Positions 56,032-64,000 of a DNA stretch of 64,000 bases are shown here, piece by piece. Numbering within the stretch: the first letter of the stretch is position 1; each line of letters starts with the position of its first letter. The stretch comes from Leisingera aquaemixtae (GTDB lineage Bacteria; Pseudomonadota; Alphaproteobacteria; Rhodobacterales; Rhodobacteraceae): positions 56,260 through 120,259 of the forward strand of contig NZ_JAHVJQ010000012.1 of assembly GCF_019801145.1 (NCBI RefSeq), in the 5' to 3' direction. The position numbers and the translations under genes were made by a program. The notes below the pieces were generated by a model, which made no database searches, was not told the origin of the DNA, and worked only from the letters and a program-made list of their open reading frames with translations.

Positions 56032-57690
56032 ATGGCGCAGACATTCGACTTTATCATCGTGGGCGCCGGTTCGGCGGGCTGTGTGCTGGCCGACCGGCTG
56101 ACCGCCAATGGCCGTCACAAGGTGCTGCTGATAGAGGCCGGCGGCAGCGACCGGCGGTTCTGGATCAAGATCCCGGTCGGTTATGGCTTCACCTTCTCGG
56201 ACCCCAAGGTGAACTGGCGCTACTCCGCCGCGGCGGATCCGGGGTTGAACGGGCGCCCCGCCTATTGGCCGCGGGGCAAGGTGCTGGGCGGTTCCAGCTC
56301 CATCAACGCAATGGCCTATGTGCGCGGGCTGCCGCATGATTTCGACGACTGGGAGACCGCAGGCGCAACCGGCTGGGGCTGGGACAATGTGCGCCGCGGC
56401 TACGAGGCGCTGGAAACAAATGACGAATGGCACCGGGGCCGCCGCCGCTTGCGCGGGACGGGGCCGGTGCGCGTTACCGACCTCAGCGAGCGGATGCATC
56501 CATTTGCCAGAAACTTTCTCGCCGCTGGGCAGGACATGGGCTGGCCGTTCCTGCCGGACATGAACGCGGCAGCGGAGGAGGGAGCCAACACGCTGCCCAG
56601 CGAGGGCATGGGCTATGTCCGCAGCACGGTGAAAGACGGGCGGCGCTGGTCCTCGGCGGATGCGTTCCTGCGGCCTGCGATGAAGCGCGCCAACCTGACG
56701 GTGATCAGCGGCGCGCTGGTGGAGAAGGTACTGACATCCGGCAAGCGGGCAACCGGCGTCGCATTCCGGGTGAAGGGCCAGCCGCATACCGCCCTGGCGG
56801 CGCGCGAAGTTATCCTGAGCGCGGGTGCGGTGAACTCTCCGCAGCTCTTGCAGCTCTCTGGCATCGGCCCCGCGGCGCTACTGCAGCGGCACAGGATCGA
56901 GGTTGCCCATGACCTGCCGCAAGTGGGGCAGGGGCTGCAGGACCATCTGGCGGTTTCGCATTTCTTCTGGGCCAATACAGCGACGCTGAACGACAGGCTG
57001 GGCAGTTTGGCCAAGCAGATGAAGGCCGGGCTGCACTATGTGCTGACCCGCAAGGGGCCGCTGAGCGTGCCGGTCAATCAGTGCAGCGGCTTTGTCCGTA
57101 CGGCGGGCGCGGCGCTGCCGGATGTGCAGGTCTATTGCAACCCGGCGTCATATTCGACGCAGGCAAACGGCAAGCCTCAGATCGACAAGGACAACGGCTT
57201 TCTGCTGTGCGTGCAGCCGAGCCGCCCGGTCAGCCGCGGGCAGATCACTATCCAGTCCGCCGACCCAGGCCAGGCACCGCTGATCGAGCCGAATTCGCTG
57301 TCGGCGGAGGAGGACAAGGCGACCGCCATCCGCGCCAGCCATCTGCTGCAGGCGCTGGCCGCAACCCCCGCCATGAAACGGGTCACGCGGGAGCGGCGGG
57401 TGCCGGATATCGCCGGGATGGATGATGCTGCGCTGCTGGAGAACTTCCGTGAACGCGCAGGTAGCGTGTTTCATGCAAGCTGCACGTGCCGGATGGGGCA
57501 TAATGCAACCGACTCGGTTCTGGATGCGCGGCTCAGGGTGCATGGGATGGCGGGATTGCGGGTGATCGATGCCTCGTCGTTTCCGAATGTGACCTCCGGC
57601 AATACCAATGCGCCGACCATGATGCTGGCGGCGCGCGGCGCGCAGATGGTGCTGGATGACACTGAAAACAGGCCCTTGGCGGCGGAATGA
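56032..57690 (+). CDS. GMC-family FAD oxidoreductase (choline-dehydrogenase-like)
   Basis: 552 residues with the ADP-binding motif VGAGSAGCVLADRL, the GMC signature GKVLGGSSSINAMAYVRG, and the C-terminal catalytic region HASCTCRMG plus SGNTNAPTMM. BetA-type enzymes oxidise choline; this one could act on another alcohol. It is paired with an enolase-superfamily gene 13 bases downstream. Start chosen at MAQTFDFIIVG, preceding the Rossmann strand; the frame is open 17 codons further up. Confidence 0.88.
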   Translation: MAQTFDFIIVGAGSAGCVLADRLTANGRHKVLLIEAGGSDRRFWIKIPVGYGFTFSDPKVNWRYSAAADPGLNGRPAYWPRGKVLGGSSSINAMAYVRGLPHDFDDWETAGATGWGWDNVRRGYEALETNDEWHRGRRRLRGTGPVRVTDLSERMHPFARNFLAAGQDMGWPFLPDMNAAAEEGANTLPSEGMGYVRSTVKDGRRWSSADAFLRPAMKRANLTVISGALVEKVLTSGKRATGVAFRVKGQPHTALAAREVILSAGAVNSPQLLQLSGIGPAALLQRHRIEVAHDLPQVGQGLQDHLAVSHFFWANTATLNDRLGSLAKQMKAGLHYVLTRKGPLSVPVNQCSGFVRTAGAALPDVQVYCNPASYSTQANGKPQIDKDNGFLLCVQPSRPVSRGQITIQSADPGQAPLIEPNSLSAEEDKATAIRASHLLQALAATPAMKRVTRERRVPDIAGMDDAALLENFRERAGSVFHASCTCRMGHNATDSVLDARLRVHGMAGLRVIDASSFPNVTSGNTNAPTMMLAARGAQMVLDDTENRPLAAE

Positions 57691-57703
57691 CAGGGATACG
57701 CAG

Positions 57704-58912
57704 ATGAAACTCGACACCATCGAAACCTTTGTGTTCGGCAACCCGCCGCCGCGCCACGGCGGGCGCTATTTCATCTTTGTGCGGCTGACCACCGCCTGCG
57801 GCATCACCGGGGTGGGCGAGATCTATAACGCCACCTTCGGCCCGGACCTGTGCTGCGCGATGGCGGAGGAGATGTTTGCCCGCCAGTTCGAAGGCTGCGA
57901 TCCGCACCATATAGAGAAGCTGTGGCGCAAATCCTATGGCGCGGGCTATACGCTGCGGCCCGATGTGACGGTGATGGGGGTGTTGAGCGGTCTGGAAATG
58001 GCCTGCTGGGACATCATCGGCAAGGCCGCGGGCAAGCCGGTTTATGAGCTGATGGGCGGCCAGGTGCATGAGCGGCTGCGCAGCTATACCTACCTCTATC
58101 CGCCGGAGGGCGACGTCTACCCGGACCCGGACACGCCCAACGTCTACAACGACCCGGATATGGCGGCGGAGGTGGCGCTGCAGCGGGTGGAGCAGGGCTT
58201 TACCGCGGTGAAATTCGACCCCGCAGGCCCTTACACGATCTATGACGGTCATCAGCCGCGGCTCGAGGACCTGGAACGCAGCGAGATGTTCGTGAAGCGC
58301 ATCCGCGAGGCGGTCGGCACCCGCGCGGACCTGCTGTTCGGCACCCACGGGCAGTTCACCGTCTCCGGCGCAAAACGGATGGCGCGGCGGCTGGAACCCT
58401 ACGAGCCCCTGTGGTTCGAGGAGCCAGTGCCGCCGGAAAACCCCGCCGATATGGCAGAGGTTGCGCGCTTCACCTCGGTGCCGATTTCAACCGGCGAGCG
58501 GCTCTGCACCAAGCATGAATTCGCCCGCGTGCTGGAGGCCGGGGCGGCCTCGATCCTGCAGATGGATCTGGGGCGGGTCGGCGGCCTCTTGGAGGCCAAG
58601 AAGATCGCATCCATGGCCGAAACCCGGCAGGCCCAGATCGCGCCGCATCTTTACTGCGGACCGGTGGTGGCGGCGGCGAACATCCAGATTTCCGCCTGCA
58701 GCCCGAACTTCCTGATCCTCGAGTCGATCGGCACCTTTGAAGGCCCCTATATGTCCTGTCTCAAGTCCGCGATCACCTGGGAGGACGGTTATGTGATCCC
58801 CTCCAAGGAGCCGGGCCTGGGGGTGGAGCTGGACGACGCAGCCATCGCCGCCAGCCCCTATACCGGCAGCAAACTGCATCTGGAGCTGGCGCAGGAGCCG
58901 GTGGTTCAGTGA
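57704..58912 (+). CDS. Mandelate racemase/muconate-lactonising-family enzyme, acid-sugar-dehydratase-like
   Basis: 402 residues, enolase superfamily. Features: SGLEMACWDIIGKAAGKPVY, AVKFDPAGP, GTHGQFTVSGAKRMA, FEEPVPPENP, STGERLCTKHEF and APHLYCGPVVAAANIQ, the order seen in mannonate/galactonate-type dehydratases, with FEEP and GER supplying magnesium ligands. It is only distantly like the two HpbD-type proteins of this window. It probably dehydrates a product of the GMC oxidoreductase; substrate unknown. Confidence 0.82.
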   Translation: MKLDTIETFVFGNPPPRHGGRYFIFVRLTTACGITGVGEIYNATFGPDLCCAMAEEMFARQFEGCDPHHIEKLWRKSYGAGYTLRPDVTVMGVLSGLEMACWDIIGKAAGKPVYELMGGQVHERLRSYTYLYPPEGDVYPDPDTPNVYNDPDMAAEVALQRVEQGFTAVKFDPAGPYTIYDGHQPRLEDLERSEMFVKRIREAVGTRADLLFGTHGQFTVSGAKRMARRLEPYEPLWFEEPVPPENPADMAEVARFTSVPISTGERLCTKHEFARVLEAGAASILQMDLGRVGGLLEAKKIASMAETRQAQIAPHLYCGPVVAAANIQISACSPNFLILESIGTFEGPYMSCLKSAITWEDGYVIPSKEPGLGVELDDAAIAASPYTGSKLHLELAQEPVVQ

Positions 58913-58919
58913 ACGCGGC

Positions 58920-58940
58920 CCCCGGCATCATCTGCCGGGG
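58920..58940. terminator. Hairpin at the enolase-like/mttB-3 convergent junction
   Basis: CCCCGGCA-TCATC-TGCCGGGG, a perfect 8-bp stem that includes the stop codon of the leftward mttB-like gene. There is no strong T run. Confidence 0.5.
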
Positions 58941-60499
58941 CGCATCGCCTCCGGCGGCAGTTTGACCGGGAACTTGGCGCGGACCTCGGCGTCGAGCTTG
59001 CTGCCGAAATAATTCGGATAATGCTCGCCCAGGATCCTGTCCGACACCTCGCGGGCGCGGTCGAACATGGTCTGCCTACCCGCCTTTTCCCAGGTATCGG
59101 TCAGCTCCCGGTCCATCAGGTCGGGGTAGACATATTCGGTTTCCATGTACTGCAGCGTCTGTGTGTTGCCGAGGAAATGGCCCGGTCCGGTGGCGCAGTC
59201 GTGGATCACATCGACCGAGAGGGTGTCGTCGCTGACCTCGATCCCGCGCAGGGTGCGGGAAATCATGCCGGCGGCCTCGTTGTCGATCACCATCGACTCG
59301 AAGGAACAGCCCATCAGCGAGCCGACCATGCCGCCGAATTCACACAGGCGGTTGGCGCCGGCGTGGGCGGCAAGGCTGAAGGTCAGCGCCTTTTCCAGAC
59401 CGTACTGGGCGTCGGGGATCTTGGAATCGGTCATGCCGCAGCCGACCGAAGTGGGCAGGTTGTAGAAATTGCCCATCTGGATCGCGGCAGCGCCGATCAG
59501 CGCCTGCTCGCCCGATCCGCCGGTGAACGATCCGGTGCGCAGGTCGGTGATGAAAGGCCAGGCGGCAAAGACAACCGGTGTGCCGGGGTTGATCAGGTTG
59601 ACGATGGCGACGCAGGAAAGCGTCTCTGCCACCGCCTGCGCCAGGGTGCCCGCCAGCGGGGCAGGGGAGGTTGCGCCGGCCTGCGGCGGTACCGCCAGAT
59701 CGCAGGTCAGGCCCAGCTTGGCGGTGTCGATCATGATCTCCAGGTTCTCGCGCCCCAGCCGCAGCGGGGAAACAATCGGGCAACCGCCGAAGATCACCGA
59801 AGGCTTCTGCAGGAACTTGCCCTCTCCACCCGAAGCGATGTCGAACATCTCAATTGCGGGCTTGATGTGGGAACGGTCGCGGAAGGTCAGGCAGGACGGC
59901 TTCTCGCTGCCCGCCAGGATGGAATAGAGCATCGACATGTCATGTTCGAAATCCTGCGGCACGTCGGTGCCCAGCACGGTGTCGCCGGTCATGTGGATGT
60001 TGTCGAGCCGGTCCACCAGCCGGGTGAAGTCATAGACATCGCGGATGATGGAGGGGCGGTAGCTGCGGCTGGCGGCGTCAAAGGTCGTTACCGCGGTGCC
60101 GGAATTGGCGTAATAGACCTTGTCCTTGGTGCAGTGCATGTCGTCCTTGCCCGCACGGCTGCCGCGGGCGTGGACGTAGAATTCATTGGCCGCGCCGGCC
60201 AGCAGGTCCTCCATCAGCGCGCGGGGAAAGCAGAGGCGTCCATGCTCGCTGAGGGTTGCGCCCTTGGGCAGCACCAGGTCGAGCAGCTCCTCTGTCGGGT
60301 CGCCGATGCCGGTGCGCTCCAGGATGGTCAGCGCGGCGTTGTGGATCTTCTGCATGTCCGCATCCGACAGCGGCCGGTAGCGACCGCCGGAAAGGCCGGG
60401 CCAGATCGCCTGGCTGGCGGAGGGTTGGGTGCGGGCCGCGGCGCGGGCATCGCGGCCGCCGCTGCGGCGGCGGGAACGGGTCTTGGTAACGTCAACCAT
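58928..60499 (-). CDS. Trimethylamine methyltransferase (MttB) family protein, non-pyrrolysine, copy 3
   Basis: 523 residues, no amber codon, N-terminus RSRRRSGGRDARAAART. Typical segments are GGCPIVSPLRLGRENLE, AETLSCVAIVNLINPGTPVVFAAWP and the C-terminal GPGHFLGNTQTLQYMETEYVYP. GGAG precedes the ATG by eight bases. It follows the Rieske and flavin demethylase genes on the same strand after 71 bases, so it probably works on the same family of methylamines. No corrinoid partner gene is visible. Confidence 0.85.
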   Translation of the reverse strand: MVDVTKTRSRRRSGGRDARAAARTQPSASQAIWPGLSGGRYRPLSDADMQKIHNAALTILERTGIGDPTEELLDLVLPKGATLSEHGRLCFPRALMEDLLAGAANEFYVHARGSRAGKDDMHCTKDKVYYANSGTAVTTFDAASRSYRPSIIRDVYDFTRLVDRLDNIHMTGDTVLGTDVPQDFEHDMSMLYSILAGSEKPSCLTFRDRSHIKPAIEMFDIASGGEGKFLQKPSVIFGGCPIVSPLRLGRENLEIMIDTAKLGLTCDLAVPPQAGATSPAPLAGTLAQAVAETLSCVAIVNLINPGTPVVFAAWPFITDLRTGSFTGGSGEQALIGAAAIQMGNFYNLPTSVGCGMTDSKIPDAQYGLEKALTFSLAAHAGANRLCEFGGMVGSLMGCSFESMVIDNEAAGMISRTLRGIEVSDDTLSVDVIHDCATGPGHFLGNTQTLQYMETEYVYPDLMDRELTDTWEKAGRQTMFDRAREVSDRILGEHYPNYFGSKLDAEVRAKFPVKLPPEAMRPGR

Positions 60500-60570
60500 A
60501 TAGCGGTCTCCGGGGCAGGGTCAGGGCAGGCCCGGTGCGGGCCTGCGATAAAGTTTAGGGTCTGAGCGGC

Positions 60571-61773
60571 TCAGATCATGTTGAAATAGCTGCGGTAGAA
60601 GCCGGGCAGGCTCCATTCCATCTCGGACAGCGGGCCGGGCGCGAAACGGTACGAATTCACGCCTTCCTGGTTGTGGCGGATGATCCGCTCATCATCGAGC
60701 GAGGTGACATGCCAAAGCCAGGTGAGGGCTTCCTTGTCATAATCGCGCCCTTCTTCGGCATCGCCGCGCACGTACCAGGCAATCTGGATGTCGGTCTCCT
60801 GCAGGCCGCGGGGCACAAAGCGGTAGCCCACCAGATGGTCGGCATAGATCAGGAAGTAGTTCAGCGTGCCGATGGCCAGATCGGTGGCACCGCCGTCATG
60901 GCCGCTGAGCTGCCCGAGCGGCGGCGCCAGCGGTTCGCCGTCCCTGCTGCCGGTCTGGTAGCCGGGGAACAGCGGATAGCGGCGCCAGTAGACGTCCGAG
61001 CCCGGCGCCTGTGCATTGGGACCGGTCAGGTCCAGCTCCTCCACCGGCAGGCCGATGGAGGCGGAGCGTTCACGCAGGTCTGCGCCGTATTTCGCCACAT
61101 CCGCCGGATCCTTGAGCGAGTGGCTGCGGGAATACTCCTGATGCGAGGGGGCGCAGTGGTAGCATTCCAGGTAGTTTTCCAGCGCCAGCTTCCAGTTGGC
61201 AGGCACCGGATAGGAGGCCTCATGCGCCAGTTTCAGGTTCTCCAGCTCCATCGGGGCTGACAGCGGCGCCAGGCGGTCCAGGCTTTTCGCCAGCGGTGGC
61301 GGGTTTTCATCGGCGCAGATGAAGATCAGCCCCTGGAAAACCTGCACCTGCACCGGGAACAGCCCGTAATCCGAAGGGTCGAAATCCGGCCCCATGGCGC
61401 GGCCGCCGCGCAGCCGCCCGTCGAGGCCGAAGGTCCAGGCGTGGTAGGGGCAGGAGAACACCCGCGCGGTGCCCTGTTTTTCCAAACACACGCGGGAGCC
61501 GCGGTGGCGGCAGACATTCATATGGGCGCGCACGTCGCCCTCGCGGTCGCGCACGACGATCACCGACTCCGGCCCGTAGTCGAACAGGAAATAGTTGCCG
61601 GGTTCCGGGACTTGGCTGACGTGGCCCACCCAGATCCAGTTGCGGTTCCAGAACATCTTGATGTCGTGGTCATAGACCGTTTCAGAGGTATAAAAATGGC
61701 GGTCCAGCGCAAAACCCTCGCGGTGGCTCTCCATCAGCTCGCGCATCACTTGCAGGTCGTCTTTGGGCATCAT
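60571..61773 (-). CDS. Rieske non-heme iron oxygenase, stachydrine/glycine-betaine demethylase type (Stc2/GbcA-like)
   Basis: 400 residues. Rieske ligands Cys88-His90 (NVCRHRG) and Cys108-His111 (SCPYHAW); mononuclear iron histidines His206 and His211 (ECYHCAPSH). Stc2 removes one methyl from proline betaine to give N-methylproline, the substrate of the flavin enzyme encoded just upstream, and GbcA does the same on glycine betaine. The start overlaps the flavin enzyme stop (ATGA); the adjacent second ATG at 61770 has better GGAGG spacing. No reductase component is in the window. Confidence 0.88.
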   Translation of the reverse strand: MMPKDDLQVMRELMESHREGFALDRHFYTSETVYDHDIKMFWNRNWIWVGHVSQVPEPGNYFLFDYGPESVIVVRDREGDVRAHMNVCRHRGSRVCLEKQGTARVFSCPYHAWTFGLDGRLRGGRAMGPDFDPSDYGLFPVQVQVFQGLIFICADENPPPLAKSLDRLAPLSAPMELENLKLAHEASYPVPANWKLALENYLECYHCAPSHQEYSRSHSLKDPADVAKYGADLRERSASIGLPVEELDLTGPNAQAPGSDVYWRRYPLFPGYQTGSRDGEPLAPPLGQLSGHDGGATDLAIGTLNYFLIYADHLVGYRFVPRGLQETDIQIAWYVRGDAEEGRDYDKEALTWLWHVTSLDDERIIRHNQEGVNSYRFAPGPLSEMEWSLPGFYRSYFNMI

Positions 61774-63845
61774 GCGCCTCCCATGTCTTCGAGGGAAATC
61801 AGTTCGCGGCGGAACCAGTCGGCATCCGCCGCCGCCGGGTCGCGTTCGAAATTGCGGGCCGCCAGGTGGCCGGCAAAGACCGCATCGGCAATCAGGCCGG
61901 GGGAGGCCGCGTCGCCGATCAGCTCCAGCGTGGTGAAACTGTCCGCGTGGTTTTCTTTCAGATCATCGAACAGCGCGGTGTCGCGCTGGCGGGAAGTGAC
62001 CATCAGCAGGCTGGCGCAATCCACACGGCGGGTGCGGCTGGTGTAGACGCAGGACAGGTCTGCGCCGGTGGCATCCGCCGATTGCAGGGAATGCAGCGGA
62101 ATGATCTCTACACCCGCCTGCAGCAGCTCCGCCTGCACCCGGTGCTGTTCCAGCGTCAGATCGGTGAACGCCGAGGCGATGGCGCCCGGCGTCACCAGCA
62201 CCACCTTGCGGCCTGCGGCGGCCAGTTGGCTGGCCAGCACCCCGCCGATGTAGCCCTGATCGTCGTCATAAAGCAGCACCGGGCCATTGTCCGGCGGCAG
62301 GGTGCCTTCCATCACGTCGTCAGGGGTGAACACGGGCATGTCCTTGATCTCCAAGGGCAGCGGAGAGGTGCGCCCGCGCCCGTCGCGGTGCCAGGTGCTG
62401 CCGGTGGCAAGGAAGACATTGGGGATGCCAAGTTCTGCGACATCAGCGGCGCCGAGTTTGCTGCCGGTGAACATCTGAACATTGCCGCGCTGCTGCAGGT
62501 CCCACAACCGGTTGTCGGCGACCCGCTTCCAGGCGGACAGCCCTTTCAGCTTGCTTTCCTTCAGCACCCGCCCGCCGAATTCCTCCGCGGCTTCTGCCAG
62601 CGTCACCTGATAGCCGCGCCTGGCCAGCTGCATGGCGCATTCCAGCCCGGCGGGGCCGGAGCCGACAACCAGCGCGGCCTCTTCCTGCTGCCTGGGGGCG
62701 ATTTGCTCGGGATGCCATTTGCGCCGCCATTCCTCGCCCATCGTCGGGTTCTGGGTGCAGCGGATCGGGACGCCCAGGTTGTCGGCAGAGACACAGATAT
62801 TGCAGCCGATGCATTCGCGGATTTCCTCGATCCGGCCTTCCTCGATTTTCTTGGGCAGGAAAGGGTCGGCGATCGAGGGCCGGGCAGCGCCAATGAGGTC
62901 CAGCACGCCCTTGGAGACCAGCGAGGCCATCAGGTCGGGCGAGGTGAAGCGGCCGACGCCGACCACCGGCTTGTTCGTCACCTGCTTCACGAAATCGGTG
63001 TAGGGGATCTGATAGCCGTCTTCCGGCTGGAACCGGGTGGTCATGCTGTCGTTGCTCCAGTCGGCAACATTCACGTCCCAGAGGTCGGGCAGATCTGCCA
63101 GCATTTCCACCACCGCGCGGCCTTCCTCGCTGGCCTGCATGCCGTCGGCCCCCATCATCTGGTCAACGGCAAAGCGGAAGGCAACGGCGCAGTGCCCGTC
63201 CAGCACTTCGCGGGTGTCCTCCAGCAGTTCGCGGGTCAGCCGGACGCGGTTTTCAAGTCTGCCGCCGTATTCATCGCTGCGGGTGTTGTACTGGGGCAGC
63301 AGGAAATGATGCGGCAGCGTCATCTGGTGGCCCGCGTAGACATAAACGATGTCAAAGCCTGCCTCCTTCGCGCGCAGTGCCGCGTCGCGGTGCCAGCGGC
63401 GCAGGTCGCGGATGTCCTGCTTGTCCATGGCGCGGGCCTGTTTCGGGTAGGCCACGTCAATCGGCCGGTCCGTGACCCCCAGCGCCGGGGCGCGGGTCAG
63501 GTGGTTGGTGGCATGGTGGCCGTTATGGGCCAGCTGGATTGCCGCCAGCGCCCCCTTGGTGTGGACCTGTTCGGTCATCAGCCGCAGCGCCGGGATGTCG
63601 TGCTTGTCCCACAGCCGGTGCTCTGCATAAGGGCCAAGATCGGAGGTCGGATGGATCTCTGTCTCCTGGGTCGAGACCACGGACCAGCCGCCCTCGGCCT
63701 TCATCGCGCGCACCGCCGCCTCCGCCTGCGGGCGCACGTGGCCCAGCCCGGTGCAATGCGGCACCTGGAAAAAGCGGTTGCGGGTCGTGACGGGGCCGAT
63801 CTTCACCGGCTCGAACAGAATGGAATACCCATTTGCGCCTGGCAT
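61770..63845 (-). CDS. FMN/[4Fe-4S] oxidoreductase of the trimethylamine-dehydrogenase family (N-methylproline/dimethylglycine demethylase-like)
   Basis: 691 residues: an Old-Yellow-Enzyme TIM barrel (residues ~1-340), a [4Fe-4S] site with C-x2-C-x2-C-x11-C (CIGCNIC then IRC), and a C-terminal NAD/FAD-like domain starting VVGSGPAGLECAMQLARRG. StcD (N-methylproline) and DgcA (dimethylglycine) demethylases have this architecture. Overlap with the Rieske gene makes a two-step N-demethylation unit. AAAGGA lies ten bases before the ATG. Confidence 0.9.
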   Translation of the reverse strand: MPGANGYSILFEPVKIGPVTTRNRFFQVPHCTGLGHVRPQAEAAVRAMKAEGGWSVVSTQETEIHPTSDLGPYAEHRLWDKHDIPALRLMTEQVHTKGALAAIQLAHNGHHATNHLTRAPALGVTDRPIDVAYPKQARAMDKQDIRDLRRWHRDAALRAKEAGFDIVYVYAGHQMTLPHHFLLPQYNTRSDEYGGRLENRVRLTRELLEDTREVLDGHCAVAFRFAVDQMMGADGMQASEEGRAVVEMLADLPDLWDVNVADWSNDSMTTRFQPEDGYQIPYTDFVKQVTNKPVVGVGRFTSPDLMASLVSKGVLDLIGAARPSIADPFLPKKIEEGRIEEIRECIGCNICVSADNLGVPIRCTQNPTMGEEWRRKWHPEQIAPRQQEEAALVVGSGPAGLECAMQLARRGYQVTLAEAAEEFGGRVLKESKLKGLSAWKRVADNRLWDLQQRGNVQMFTGSKLGAADVAELGIPNVFLATGSTWHRDGRGRTSPLPLEIKDMPVFTPDDVMEGTLPPDNGPVLLYDDDQGYIGGVLASQLAAAGRKVVLVTPGAIASAFTDLTLEQHRVQAELLQAGVEIIPLHSLQSADATGADLSCVYTSRTRRVDCASLLMVTSRQRDTALFDDLKENHADSFTTLELIGDAASPGLIADAVFAGHLAARNFERDPAAADADWFRRELISLEDMGGA

Positions 63846-63889
63846 GCTGGCACATCCTTTTATGTTTTGGTTTTTGGTCTGGGCGGGGC

Positions 63890-63909
63890 GGCGGGCGTCA
63901 GGGCCCGCC
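63890..63909. terminator. Hairpin after the partial right-edge gene
   Basis: GGCGGGC/GCCCGCC stem with a six-base loop, downstream of the leftward partial gene; no T run, so termination strength is uncertain. Confidence 0.4.
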
Positions 63910-63920
63910 GCTTGCGGGGA

Positions 63921-64000
63921 TCAGAACCCGGCCTTGATGCGCTCGAATTCCTTCAGCATCCGGCCTTCCAGTTCCGGGTTGACTGCATCAAAGAACAGGC
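63921..64000 (-). CDS. C-terminal end of an unidentified leftward gene
   Basis: The last 26 codons read LFFDAVNPELEGRMLKEFER and then IKAGF, followed by TGA at 63921-63923. Codon use and a hairpin behind the stop support a real gene cut by the window edge. It lies upstream of the flavin demethylase on the same strand. The tail is too short to name a family. Confidence 0.55.
   Translation of the reverse strand, partial: LFFDAVNPELEGRMLKEFERIKAGF

Noticed and set aside
1..64000. CRISPR arrays, insertion sequences, integrases, tRNA or rRNA genes
   Set aside because: No regularly spaced repeats, transposase or recombinase motifs, or tRNA/rRNA sequences were recognised anywhere in the window.

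Overview
The window is GC-rich alphaproteobacterial DNA, most likely from the Roseobacter group (Rhodobacteraceae; the gene set suggests a Leisingera- or Phaeobacter-like genome). It is part of an extrachromosomal replicon: a complete repABC plasmid replication and partition operon lies at 6.8-10.3 kb, read leftward, with parS-like palindromes next to it. I found no tRNA, rRNA, CRISPR array, transposase or integrase.

Layout. (1) 1-5.1 kb: leftward histidine utilisation operon hutI-hutH-hutG-hutU, every junction an ATGA overlap; hutU runs off the left edge. (2) 5.2-6.5 kb: an MFS exporter with a histidine-rich tail. (3) 6.6-10.4 kb: palindromes, repC, an antisense RNA, repB, repA and the repA promoter. 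(4) 10.8-30.1 kb: a betaine and hydroxyproline catabolic island. It holds an MttB-family methyltransferase, hydroxyproline-betaine 2-epimerase (hpbD), two SDRs, a leftward GntR / DHDPS-family lyase / aldehyde dehydrogenase / FAD oxidase operon that fits the D-hydroxyproline to 2-oxoglutarate route, a ProVWX-type quaternary-amine ABC transporter, GlxA/AraC and LysR regulators, a Rieske demethylase with an aldehyde dehydrogenase, an MDR oxidoreductase and a second enolase-superfamily enzyme. (5) 30.5-39.9 kb: a full Na+-translocating NADH:quinone reductase (nqrABCDEF) plus its maturation genes apbE and nqrM, with yceI, a MarR regulator and a CBS-domain gene between them. (6) 39.9-64 kb: a NodT-type outer-membrane lipoprotein, an aldehyde dehydrogenase, a second MttB homologue with a MmgE/PrpD gene and LysR, an AbrB-Doc toxin-antitoxin pair, a DMGDH/GcvT-type dehydrogenase, an unassigned PLP/ThDP enzyme module, a GMC oxidoreductase with a third enolase-superfamily enzyme, and a leftward set made of a StcD/DgcA-like flavin demethylase, a Stc2/GbcA-like Rieske oxygenase and a third MttB homologue.

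How it fits together (inference): quaternary amines enter through the ABC transporter, HpbD epimerises (hydroxy)proline betaine, Rieske and flavin demethylases or the MttB proteins remove N-methyl groups, the D-hydroxyproline operon delivers 2-oxoglutarate, and the DMGDH-like enzyme can pass one-carbon units to tetrahydrofolate. The hut operon adds another route to glutamate, and Na+-NQR can reoxidise the NADH. The least understood parts are the three non-pyrrolysine MttB homologues, which have no corrinoid protein gene here, and the PLP/ThDP module at 50.6-55 kb.
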